A stretch of DNA of 64,000 bases from the NCBI GenBank assembly GCA_047967505.1, contig CM106541.1. One strand, 5' to 3'. The DNA comes from Dipteris shenzhenensis. Taxonomy: Eukaryota; Polypodiophyta; Polypodiopsida; Gleicheniales. Of the stretch, positions 12,218-20,459 are shown in pieces. The notes beneath the pieces are model-generated. The model did no database searches. It had not been told where the DNA came from and was given only the letters and a program-made list of their open reading frames with translations. The position numbers were made by a program, and so were the translations under genes. Positions within the stretch are counted from its first letter, which is position 1. Each line of letters opens with the position of its first letter.

Positions 12218-12758
12218 CATAGCCTGCGGAAGAATCCACCGGTCCCGCCGCTGTCTGCTTCCCGAGAGTATTTGCCGATGTAGAACTTCCACCCTCCAGT
12301 TGTGCCGCAGTTTCCGTCACCGGTACTGGTGGTAAAAATGCTGTTCCTGCGCCCCCGCCCGTCGGATCATCCTCATCCCTCCGGGCCAACCGTCGATCGA
12401 GAGGCCTGCAAGCCCGCTCCAGCTCTACTCGCAATTGACGTTGATGATCAAGAAAAATACCCTGCATCTCTGCGACGAAGGCTTCCGATAAATCCAACAA
12501 AAGTGTCTCGTCCAGCATGCGTGTAGAGCTAGAGGGTTGCCGGTACCCCATCACTTCCGCTTCCAACAACTGCACCCTGGCGGTCGCAGTTGTAGCCTTC
12601 TTCGTCAATTGTTCCGTCAGCCGCAGGTGTTCTTGAGTTTGGGCGACAATCGCCGTCCTTGCTTCCTCCATATCCTGCTGTCGCCGTGCATCCATCTGTT
12701 GGAATTGTAACAACTGCTCCTGCAGCTGTTGATTGCGTTCGAGCAGCCGGGCATTTTC
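12064..12758 (-). pseudogene. Coiled-coil tail of the Ty3 integrase extension
   Basis: This continues the integrase-extension frame after TAG 12761-12759: ENARLLERNQQLQEQ, then long Gln/Glu/Leu/Ala-rich heptad-like helix (QLTKKATTATARVQLLEAEV) and a second helix (RIAELEEALRRAKARGKR). It looks like a coiled coil for self-association. This is the only single-copy part between the two inverted arms. Its native end is lost: past 12064 the frame runs into antisense of the inverted copy. Confidence 0.65.
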
Positions 12759-15335
12759 CTAGCGCAACTTCGCCTCATTCTCCTCCAGCTGCCCCTTCTG
12801 AAAACATTGGAGCAAGCGCTCCGCCAACCGTCGTGCCGTGACCAGATCATATGTCTCCACTGGCGGAGATAGCTGCAGCTCACCACTCCCCCTTGGGACT
12901 ACACGGGTTTCCTCCTGACATGCCTGTCTCCCCGAACTGTCCTCCCGAGTGTGGACTGAGCTTTCCCCTTGCAAGGCCTCCGCTTCCGGGCGGGTTTTCT
13001 TCAACATTGCTCCTTCCGGCACAAGAGCCAACTTTCTTTTCAATAAACTGGCCATGCGGCTCGATGTTGCTGAGACCGCTGGCCTACTCCTCTGGCTGCC
13101 CTGTGGAACTTCTGCCGGAACCACCACCGCAGGTACTACCGCCGTAACCTCCACCGCAGGTACTACCGGAGTCACCTGGTTCCTTGGCGTCAGAGCTCCC
13201 TCCGTTGTTGATCTTGCTGGTTCCACCTCCTTGGACTCCTTGTCCGAAGCATCGTCTGTGGACTCCTCCACCTCCACATACGACCCTGGGACTACCGGTT
13301 CCGCATCTGGTCCGAACAAAAGAAATAAGACTTGCCCCATCCGGGATGTTGCCGTGGGCTTCAAGAGCTTCTTGGCCACCTCCAGAATTCTGTCCGCCAT
13401 CAGCTTCGCCCAGGGAACCGGTTTCCCTTGCTCCGCCCTCTGGAAATAGGTAAACTGGGCCTGTCCCAGTAGCTCTGCTTTCACCTTCTGCCAGAGTGCC
13501 TCCGCAATAAACTTGTAGCATGTCTTCTTCGAAGCATCCAGCTTCTTCATGTTGTACTCCCCCTTGCAACCTGCGCCGAGAGCTGCCTCCATGGCACTGC
13601 TGGTAAGCTTCGTGACTTTGCATGGACCATCCACCGGCAAGTGCAACCGGGCCGCTACCAGCTCCTTGCACAAGGTGAAAGTCTTTCCATACACCACGAC
13701 CTTGCGCCCGCGTGCAAGCTGCGCCAAGATATCTTGCGCCAATGGATGAACTGGTGTCGTAGCCCATGGCAAACCCGCGAACTCCACCAGACGAGTTCGT
13801 GTCAGCCAAGACTGCACAGCCTCATCCCCAACAGGTAACGGATTGATCAGATGGAAGACCACCATAGCGGCGAGAAGCTGGGATGCGAGGGAGAAGAGTT
13901 CTGGAAAACAAAGAGTTGGAAATAAGCCCCCTTTTGCTTCCAAATTGCCTTTTGGATGCCCTGGTGAACTCCTTGTTTGCATGCAACGATCAAGTGTCCC
14001 ATCATCCTGATAAAAGCCCCACTTCGAAGATTCAATAGATTGCATGGCGGCGTCCTCGCTCCGCGACACGAAGCTTTGCTCCCACTGTTTCTCAGAATAA
14101 AGTGAGTGATACCATACGTGCGTACTAATAGCCCCCATCATCGGTTTCTCCACCGAAATGGCTATAAATGCATTGGAAATGATCATCTCAGGTGGTATCT
14201 CCGGAAATGGGTAAGGTGGCATGGGCCCTGTATATGGTCGGAGACGAAATCCATTTACCGGCTTCTGCAACAGCTCCCCCTGTACTGTTCCTAATCGGAA
14301 CGTGCCGTCACCATAACGCTCCACCACCCAATACGGACCTCCCCACCGTAACTTCAGCTTACCCGGATGCGGACCCATCCGAGTGTTAAACAATATCACG
14401 GCATCTCTCCGTTTGAAGGTCTTCTTCTTTGAATGACGGTCCACCCAGACCTTCCGTCTGTCCTGGACTACCTGTGCAAGATACGCACTGTTGAACCGCT
14501 CCTCACCCAGCCGATCCAGCTGTTCAATCCTCCGGTCTACGGACTCGTCCCAGCCCAATTTCTCTGCCGCTGCAATCCGCAGACTCGGTACTAGGAATTC
14601 CATGGGGACCACTGCTTCAACTCCGTAAACCAACTTGAATGGCATGAACCCCGTCGCAACCTTATAGGAAGTCCGGAACGCCCATAATGCGGAGTAAAGT
14701 TTTTCATCCCAATCTGTCCGATTTTCATTGACCAGCTTTTTCAGAATGACTAGCAACACCTTATTCGAGGACTCCGCCTGTCCGTTTGCCTGAGGGTAAT
14801 ACACTGTGGACTTCTTATGAATGATTAGGTGCCGGGTAACCAGTTCCCGTAACACCGCATTAATGAAATGCCCACCTTGATCCGTGACGAGCTCAACCGG
14901 ACATCCGTACCGTGTCATAATGGCTTCATAAAGGAATCTGGCCACAGCCTTTGCCGAATTATCCTTCAGTGCTCTGGCCTCCACCCATTTGGTACAGTAA
15001 TCCGTCGCCACCAAGATATACCGGTTACCTGTCCTCCTCGCCGGCGGCGAAAACGGACCTACAAAGTCCAGCCCCCACTTCATGAACGGTTCGAGGGCCA
15101 GTATGGGATTATGCGGCATCCGGTCCCGACCTGATGGCTGGCCCAACCTCTGGCACACATCGCATCTTTTGACGAACCTATGCGCATCCCCCATTAATGT
15201 TGGCCACCACAGACCTCCTTGGAGTACTTTCCGTCCGGTTACTTCTCCTGCGAAGTGTCCACCGCTGATTCCTTGGTGAGCCTCTTCCAGGATGACCTCC
15301 TGCTCATGTGGGTACACACCGTCGCAACACACCAT
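12759..15335 (-). CDS. Ty3 integrase with a long C-terminal extension
   Basis: 858 codons are open; this is the downstream part of pol, cut off by the lesions near 15.3 kb. The start is a frame artefact, not a true initiation site. A zinc-binding HHCC region is at about residues 20-61 (HQGISGGHF, CDVCQRLG). The catalytic core has Asp 90 (GLDFVG), Asp 152 (TDQGGHF) and Glu 188 (GQAESSNK), exactly DD35E. A GPY-type tail follows (RWGGPYWVVERYGDGTF). After the tail about 490 residues continue in frame with no family I recognise: a hydrophobic stretch with FPELFSLASQLLAAM, a conserved-looking part with HPLAQDILAQLARGRK, a Val/Pro-rich low-complexity stretch (VVPAVVVPAEVP), and an Ala/Glu/Leu-rich helix. 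TAG at 12761-12759 interrupts the helix, which continues in the same frame downstream. Confidence 0.85.
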   Translation of the reverse strand: MVCCDGVYPHEQEVILEEAHQGISGGHFAGEVTGRKVLQGGLWWPTLMGDAHRFVKRCDVCQRLGQPSGRDRMPHNPILALEPFMKWGLDFVGPFSPPARRTGNRYILVATDYCTKWVEARALKDNSAKAVARFLYEAIMTRYGCPVELVTDQGGHFINAVLRELVTRHLIIHKKSTVYYPQANGQAESSNKVLLVILKKLVNENRTDWDEKLYSALWAFRTSYKVATGFMPFKLVYGVEAVVPMEFLVPSLRIAAAEKLGWDESVDRRIEQLDRLGEERFNSAYLAQVVQDRRKVWVDRHSKKKTFKRRDAVILFNTRMGPHPGKLKLRWGGPYWVVERYGDGTFRLGTVQGELLQKPVNGFRLRPYTGPMPPYPFPEIPPEMIISNAFIAISVEKPMMGAISTHVWYHSLYSEKQWEQSFVSRSEDAAMQSIESSKWGFYQDDGTLDRCMQTRSSPGHPKGNLEAKGGLFPTLCFPELFSLASQLLAAMVVFHLINPLPVGDEAVQSWLTRTRLVEFAGLPWATTPVHPLAQDILAQLARGRKVVVYGKTFTLCKELVAARLHLPVDGPCKVTKLTSSAMEAALGAGCKGEYNMKKLDASKKTCYKFIAEALWQKVKAELLGQAQFTYFQRAEQGKPVPWAKLMADRILEVAKKLLKPTATSRMGQVLFLLFGPDAEPVVPGSYVEVEESTDDASDKESKEVEPARSTTEGALTPRNQVTPVVPAVEVTAVVPAVVVPAEVPQGSQRSRPAVSATSSRMASLLKRKLALVPEGAMLKKTRPEAEALQGESSVHTREDSSGRQACQEETRVVPRGSGELQLSPPVETYDLVTARRLAERLLQCFQKGQLEENEAKLR

Positions 15336-16804
15336 CTAGCCCCTGCTTATACAATTAGTCAGCAATGATCCGGAAGTCTCTGCTCTTGAGCGCGAGCCAT
15401 TTCCGCTGGTCTCGCGACATTCCGTCGCGCATCTGGCCCGTGTCGACAAAGTGAAACATGTCGTCGTACCACGTCTTTGGAGCTGCCGGTACCACCGCCT
15501 CCAGTTCGAACAGCTGGGCATCCGGAAAATCGTCTTCCACACCCATCGGGTCTTCGCCAGATTCCAACCGCGAAAGGTAATCCGCTACGGCATGTGTACT
15601 TCCTGGTCGATGGACCACCGTGAAGTCGAACTCCTGTAAAAGCAGCATCCACCGGGCCAACTTTCCAGTGAGCTCGGGCTTGTGTACCAAATACAACAAG
15701 GCGGAATGATCCACATGAAACGTGAACCGATTCCCCAACAGGTAGTGACGAAACTTTGTTACGGAATAAATCATCCCCAATGCTTCCCGCTCCATCGTAG
15801 AGTAATTCCGTTCGGCTTTTGACAACCTGCGACTTGCATAATACACCGGTCGGAACCACTTGCTTGTCGCTTCCTGCATGAGGACACTGCCAATAGCCAC
15901 GTCCGAGGCATCCACGAAGACATGAAACATCTTCGTCCAATCTAGCGGCTGAACCACCGGTGCTGTCGCCAACATCAGTTTGAGCCGTCGAAAAGCTAAG
16001 TCACAAGCAGGAGACCAGACTACCGGTACTTTGTTGAGTTGGTCATACAGTGGTGTCGCCACATCCGCCAGATACCGCAGCATTCGGCTGTGCCATTTAA
16101 CCTGCCCTAGGAATCTCCCGAGCTGCTTACCGTTGCCAGGAACCTTTGCCTGCCGAATCGCTTCGACCTTCGCCGGATCTACCGCAATGCCTTCCGCCGA
16201 GACAATGCAACCCAGCAGCATACCGCTGCCCACGGCGAATGCACATTTCATAGGGTTCAGACACAACCGTGCCTCCCTACACCGGGTTAAGCATTTCTTC
16301 AGATGCTCAAGGTGCTGCTCGCGACTCCCGAAAACACTGAAATCGTCCAGAAATACCTGCATAAAGATTAGTAAATAATCATCAAATATTTCTTGGACCA
16401 TGCGTTGAAATGTTGCCGGAGCATTCTTTAGCCCAAATGCCATCACCAGGAAAGCAAATGCTCCCCACTCCGTGATGAAGGCTGTTTTCTCTCGATCTTC
16501 TGGTGCCATCTGCACCTGGTTATACCCACTGAAGCCATCCAGAAAAGAATACATCTCGTGACCTGCCACTGTATCCAGCATAGTATCATTAAACGGCAAG
16601 GGAAACGGATCCGTGATTGTCGCCGCGTTAAGCTTTCTGTAGTCAACACAGACCCGCAACTTTAAATTTTTTTTCGGAACAATCACTATTGGCGAAAGCC
16701 ACGTTGCACGGTCAACCGGATAGATAAACCCGACCTTTAGCAGCCTGTCCAGCTCCTCCTTCACCCTCTGGGCATAGTTCGGGTTCATTCTATACCGTTG
16801 TTGC
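12895..16804 (-). repeat. Right arm of the 3.9-kb inverted repeat
   Basis: Partner of 8153-12063; this is the copy that remains continuous with gag and protease, so it is the resident pol. The spacer between the arms is 12064-12894 (831 bp). The arms are convergent, reading toward each other. Confidence 0.92.
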
Positions 16805-17895
16805 CGAACCGGTATCGCATCCTTCTGCAGACTGATCCTGTGCTGATAAAATTTGGGATCGATGCCGAGCAAATCTGTGTAGTCCCAGGCGAACACGTCT
16901 TTGAAGGATTTCAGCAATGTCTCCAATTTTCCCCGAAATCCTTTATCGAGCTTCGCACTGACACGGACGTTCTTTGGCTCCTCCTCCGTCCCGAGGTTAA
17001 GATCCAGCAGCTCGTCTTCTTTGACCCTCCGCGAGCGACGGAGTTCCTGCTCGAAAACTCTTTCCGCCTCCGCCACTCCTGCTTCGTCCGGCATGTCTCC
17101 TGTGCCTTCCGGTAGACTCCCTTCGACTGGTTCTTTCGTGGAACTGGATGACTCCTGCGTAGCCGAGGGAATCTGATGCTGATATTGCTTTAAAACGGCA
17201 ACCACATCGACCTCGAACAAGCTTACCAGCTCCGTATTTCTACTGAAGTAATCATCCTCCTCTTCGACCCCCATTCCGTCCATCATATGGATACCTTCCG
17301 CCATCGTCGGTCGGAATGGTGTCCTCAGCCCTTGTTTGGTATGTACCGAGAGCTTCAGCTTCTTTTTTCCTTTCCGAATGGTGATGCGGTCTGATTGCCA
17401 GTCTTGTTTCACACGGGCCTGCCGCAACCACGGTCTTCCGAGCAATAACGGGTATGACCCGCTAATATCCTCCATCCGGAGAATCACCGCAGCGATTTCG
17501 AACTTCACGCCGTAAACCTCCATTTTCAATCCACGGAGCAATCCTAACGGCTGCACTCTCCGTTGGTCTGCCATCCAAACGGCGAAGGGTGATGATTCCC
17601 ATTTTGTGATACCCAATGGCACCAGCATTTGTTCGGACAGGATGTTGACCCCAGACCCTCCGTCCAGCAACACCCCTCCCACACGGCTGTTCTCCAGTGT
17701 TACGGAGATTACCGGGACCGCTTCGTCAAAAACAGGAGGCTGTACTTCCGCTGCAGGCTTTGCAGATTCGTCTGACGACACTTCCATTGTTACCGCTTCC
17801 ATCTCCGACTCCATCGCCCTGACTGGTTCCGTCAATTGTTTGATGAGAGAACTCCGGAAATTGGGTACCAATGCTAACAATTGCTCCATTGTCAT
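15355..17895 (-). CDS. pol: Ty3 Pol: protease, reverse transcriptase, RNase H
   Basis: The enzymatic polyprotein part of the element, 846 codons open. Aspartic protease is near residues 60-190, with active-site LLDGGSGVNIL (Asp about 78). RT starts near 368: LSPIVIVPK, motif A FLDGFSGYN (Asp about 451) and motif C VFLDDFSVFG (Asp-Asp about 515-516). RNase H follows with FVDASDVAIGSV and HVDHSALLYL. Catalytic residues look intact. The frame is continuous with gag upstream, separated only by TAA plus four codons. It ends at TAA 15357-15355, where the inverted copy reads CAA, so this is probably a nonsense mutation in the pol frame rather than a natural end. A two-base deletion near 15311-15320 then shifts the frame before integrase. 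Confidence 0.9.
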   Translation of the reverse strand: MTMEQLLALVPNFRSSLIKQLTEPVRAMESEMEAVTMEVSSDESAKPAAEVQPPVFDEAVPVISVTLENSRVGGVLLDGGSGVNILSEQMLVPLGITKWESSPFAVWMADQRRVQPLGLLRGLKMEVYGVKFEIAAVILRMEDISGSYPLLLGRPWLRQARVKQDWQSDRITIRKGKKKLKLSVHTKQGLRTPFRPTMAEGIHMMDGMGVEEEDDYFSRNTELVSLFEVDVVAVLKQYQHQIPSATQESSSSTKEPVEGSLPEGTGDMPDEAGVAEAERVFEQELRRSRRVKEDELLDLNLGTEEEPKNVRVSAKLDKGFRGKLETLLKSFKDVFAWDYTDLLGIDPKFYQHRISLQKDAIPVRQQRYRMNPNYAQRVKEELDRLLKVGFIYPVDRATWLSPIVIVPKKNLKLRVCVDYRKLNAATITDPFPLPFNDTMLDTVAGHEMYSFLDGFSGYNQVQMAPEDREKTAFITEWGAFAFLVMAFGLKNAPATFQRMVQEIFDDYLLIFMQVFLDDFSVFGSREQHLEHLKKCLTRCREARLCLNPMKCAFAVGSGMLLGCIVSAEGIAVDPAKVEAIRQAKVPGNGKQLGRFLGQVKWHSRMLRYLADVATPLYDQLNKVPVVWSPACDLAFRRLKLMLATAPVVQPLDWTKMFHVFVDASDVAIGSVLMQEATSKWFRPVYYASRRLSKAERNYSTMEREALGMIYSVTKFRHYLLGNRFTFHVDHSALLYLVHKPELTGKLARWMLLLQEFDFTVVHRPGSTHAVADYLSRLESGEDPMGVEDDFPDAQLFELEAVVPAAPKTWYDDMFHFVDTGQMRDGMSRDQRKWLALKSRDFRIIAD

Positions 17896-17907
17896 GTGTA
17901 TTTGCTG

Positions 17908-19953
17908 TTACCGCAAATCCTGCCATAAATCATATGGTTCAACACCCTCCTCGCCGGTCATCAGGCTGTCCTTCTGACTGGTAGGTAGACAAGTCGCTTC
18001 TGGCTGCTCTCCTTGCAGGCGCCTTGCCACCTTCGCACCATTCTCCGTCACCGAGACTGCCTTTTCCGCGCTCGGCCTAGGTAACACCGTTGGGGTTTTC
18101 TGGACCCATTCACCGACCGTCGACCGCACCTTTTGTTGTGCCTGCCAGTCCAACGCCGTAGGTCTCCCCTTCTCTTGCTGGGCCTTGCATTCCCGCACCT
18201 TTTCCTGGGATCGTGTGACCACGAGCACATCTCCGCTCGCACTTCCTCCCACTTTGCCTTCAACAGGGACACCCGCCGGTACTTCCGGTACTTCTTCGGA
18301 CTTCGGACTAGGCTCCTTGCTATCCTGTTGCTGACTGGCATCATCGCATTCGATAATCAGAACCGCATTCACTGCTGGTGCGGACTTGCCTTCTCCGGAT
18401 CCCCGGGTTGCTTCCTTTTCCGCCTTGTGGCGCTTAAATAATTCGCAATCTACCTTTCGATGTCCGGGTTGATTGCAATAAAAACATAGGAACGTCCGTT
18501 CCCCTGCTGGTTCATCTGCACCTGTTCCAGCCGTTCTCGGCCGCCAAGGTCTTTTCGCCGGTGCGGCTGGTACCGCGGCTGGTGCTGCGGCTGGTGCCGC
18601 AACTACCGCCGCCACCGCTGGTGTCGGGGCTATTCGTGCGTTATAGCGGCAGATCTCCGTGGTATGCGTCGCTGTTTGGCAAATCGCACACCACCGCTCA
18701 TTCAAACCGCATTCCTCTGCTAAGTGTCCTGCATTCCGGCACCGATTACACCAAGTATCCTTGCGAACTTTTGAAGAGGACCCTATTCCACTATCCCGGC
18801 TTTTGGCTCCGGCAGCAGATCCTTCCGGAAATAACTTCCCTGCCGCTTTTCCAGCCTTCCGCCTCATGGAACGTTTGTCCTCCTCCTCATCCGACTGATC
18901 CGACTCCTCCTCATTATCGGTATCGGAGTCTCCCTCAGCCTCCTCATACTTCACTTTTCCTTTCCTTCCCTTGGAAGTAAACAGAACTTGTTCCGCCCTC
19001 ACCGCTGCTTGGACGACTTCTTCCAATGAAAGAGCTTCCAGATCCAACGATGCCAGGGACCTTTTCAATCCTTTAATCAGCCCCTCCATGAAGTAAGCAT
19101 TTTGGATGGGGACTGCCGGGGTAGTTGCTGCATCGAGGCGGCGGATCAACGACCGAAACCTGGCCGCATACGCCTCCACTTCTTGGTTCTTCTGTTCCAG
19201 TCTCCCCAGTTTGGCCAGGACATGAACACGGGTCTTGTCCTCCCGAAACCGGAGCAAAAAGGCATCCCGCAGTAGATCAAACGTGGCGAAATGGGTAGCT
19301 CCATATTGCGCGATCCATACTGCCGCCTGCTTCTGCAGTGTCGGGATGAAAGTCGCCATCTTCATAAGATCTGTCGCCTGCACTGGTGGAGCCGTATTCA
19401 CCATCCATGCCATCTCAAATGACAGTATATGTGCATCCGCATCCTCCTTATCCCGTCCCGAAAACTTGGGATACTTCACCGTCATCCTGGGTACCAGTGG
19501 TGGAATAGCCGCGCTACTTACCGCCGGAACTCCACCCCCGCCTCCGCCTCCACCTCCCCTACCGGGATCTGGTGACGGACCTGGGGCTCCGCTTCCTGCA
19601 GGCACACCACCCCTCCGTCTCCTGGGACTCGGTGGTGGGGAATTCCGCAACGGTGACGCTTCGTCTTCCGGAGGAGTACTTGTTAAATCGAACGGGCTAC
19701 TGCGTCCGGAGGATTCGCCTTCCTCCTGAACACCGGAAACGACTGGACCTTCCTCTCCTGGGATCAGCGGAGGTGTGTCAGAGCGGCTACTACTCTCACT
19801 ATCCGTGAAGAAGCCGAAGAGAAGATCACGTTGAGCCACATATCTGTCATGCCGTTCCTCGCGGGTTGTACGTGCCGATACTGGAGTTGCAGGCTCCCGA
19901 GGCCGTTCCGGAGAGCGCGATGTTCCCCCTGGCTCACTCCCAGCGTCATTCAT
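17908..19953 (-). CDS. gag: Ty3 Gag polyprotein with three CCHC zinc knuckles
   Basis: Structural capsid protein that packages the element RNA into cytoplasmic particles; 681 codons are open. Residues 1-150 are Ser/Pro/Gly-rich with a Gly run near 132-141. Residues about 157-330 resemble the retrotransposon Gag domain (YPKFSGRDKEDADAH, then LLRDAFLLRFR). An acidic stretch lies near 338-360. Three CX2CX4HX4C knuckles follow at about 402-415 (CNRCRNAGHLAEEC), 422-435 (CAICQTATHTTEIC) and 490-503 (CFYCNQPGHRKVDC); many plant Ty3 Gags have only one. The first ATG lies about 85 bases inside the primer-binding site. The frame ends in TAA at 17910-17908 and continues in the same frame into pol. That stop could be a read-through signal or a later nonsense mutation. 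Confidence 0.9.
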   Translation of the reverse strand: MNDAGSEPGGTSRSPERPREPATPVSARTTREERHDRYVAQRDLLFGFFTDSESSSRSDTPPLIPGEEGPVVSGVQEEGESSGRSSPFDLTSTPPEDEASPLRNSPPPSPRRRRGGVPAGSGAPGPSPDPGRGGGGGGGGGVPAVSSAAIPPLVPRMTVKYPKFSGRDKEDADAHILSFEMAWMVNTAPPVQATDLMKMATFIPTLQKQAAVWIAQYGATHFATFDLLRDAFLLRFREDKTRVHVLAKLGRLEQKNQEVEAYAARFRSLIRRLDAATTPAVPIQNAYFMEGLIKGLKRSLASLDLEALSLEEVVQAAVRAEQVLFTSKGRKGKVKYEEAEGDSDTDNEEESDQSDEEEDKRSMRRKAGKAAGKLFPEGSAAGAKSRDSGIGSSSKVRKDTWCNRCRNAGHLAEECGLNERWCAICQTATHTTEICRYNARIAPTPAVAAVVAAPAAAPAAVPAAPAKRPWRPRTAGTGADEPAGERTFLCFYCNQPGHRKVDCELFKRHKAEKEATRGSGEGKSAPAVNAVLIIECDDASQQQDSKEPSPKSEEVPEVPAGVPVEGKVGGSASGDVLVVTRSQEKVRECKAQQEKGRPTALDWQAQQKVRSTVGEWVQKTPTVLPRPSAEKAVSVTENGAKVARRLQGEQPEATCLPTSQKDSLMTGEEGVEPYDLWQDLR

Positions 19954-20038
19954 GCGCTAGTCCACGCACCGAGGAATCAGAGTATTACAGATGGGGAGCA
20001 TCCAACCTCTCCGGGGTATCCACCGCGAGGAACATGGA

Positions 20039-20056
20039 AATCTTCCGTGGTCGCCA
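20039..20056 (-). other. Primer-binding site of the Ty3 element
   Basis: On the minus strand TGGCGACCACGGAAGATT starts three bases inside the 5' LTR, where the tRNA primer of minus-strand DNA synthesis should pair. The TGGCG start fits the complement of a CCA-ended tRNA; which tRNA is not determined. Confidence 0.55.
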
Positions 20057-20059
20057 AAG

Positions 20060-20459
20060 TGTTAGCCCTCTCTACTCTGAAGACTAACTCGAAACGCACT
20101 ACTGCGACAGATTTACATGCGTAATCGAACTTCAGAACTGCGTATGAAAATTCATAGAGTAGAACAGTGATCGACAGAATCATTCATGATAAAACAATAA
20201 GGTAGATGCAATAGAATATCTGTATTACACTTCTCCGAGCAGTACAACACCGTACTCTCTGATACATAACAATGTTCCTCTTCTGATCACACTGATCCTT
20301 GCTCCGATCCTCATCAATGAGCCCCCCGAATGATCGCTCTCTTCTCTTTTATCTAACCGGCACACATAACTCCTTCACGGTTGCCGTGACGGTTGCCGTG
20401 ATGGTTGCCGTGATGGTTGCCGTGCCTCTTCAGTTCTCCGCCTGGTCCTAGAACTTCCG
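20060..20459 (-). repeat. 5' LTR of the 12.7-kb Ty3 element
   Basis: Direct-repeat partner of 7754-8153. On the minus strand it runs from CGGAAGTTCTAGG to GGGCTAACA and is followed after three bases by the primer-binding site. A TATA-like ATAAAAG lies at 20352-20346 (minus). The 5' end lacks the usual TG, yet both LTR copies share this edge. Confidence 0.9.

Larger units (their letters stand above)
7754..20459 (-). mobile_element. 12.7-kb Ty3/gypsy retrotransposon with an internal inverted pol duplication
   Basis: Two 400-bp direct repeats (LTRs) bound the unit. From the right on the minus strand the order is LTR, primer-binding site, gag, protease-RT-RNase H, integrase with a long C-terminal extension, then a reversed copy of the RT-to-extension segment, then the other LTR. 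The two LTRs end at the same base pairs although one faces flanking DNA and the other the inverted copy, so the inverted segment appears to lie inside one element. Flanking pentamers are TCTTC (7749-7753) and TCTTT (20460-20464), a one-mismatch target duplication. The GC-rich coding sequence contrasts with the AT-rich surroundings. Near-identical LTRs argue for recent insertion. A normal polypurine tract is not visible next to the left LTR; the inverted pol copy occupies that position. Confidence 0.85.

Noticed and set aside
12851-13449. Plus-strand frames in the right inverted arm
   Set aside because: Antisense shadows of the integrase extension; identical shadows appear mirrored in the other arm.
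8153-16804. Simple assembly palindrome or missed-adapter artefact
   Set aside because: The arms differ by many substitutions and two indels, and a unique 831-bp spacer and LTR junctions are present. It remains worth checking in raw reads.
7754-20459. Two independent convergent Ty3 elements
   Set aside because: The plus-strand copy has no LTR, gag or protease of its own, and the two LTRs are direct repeats bounding both copies.
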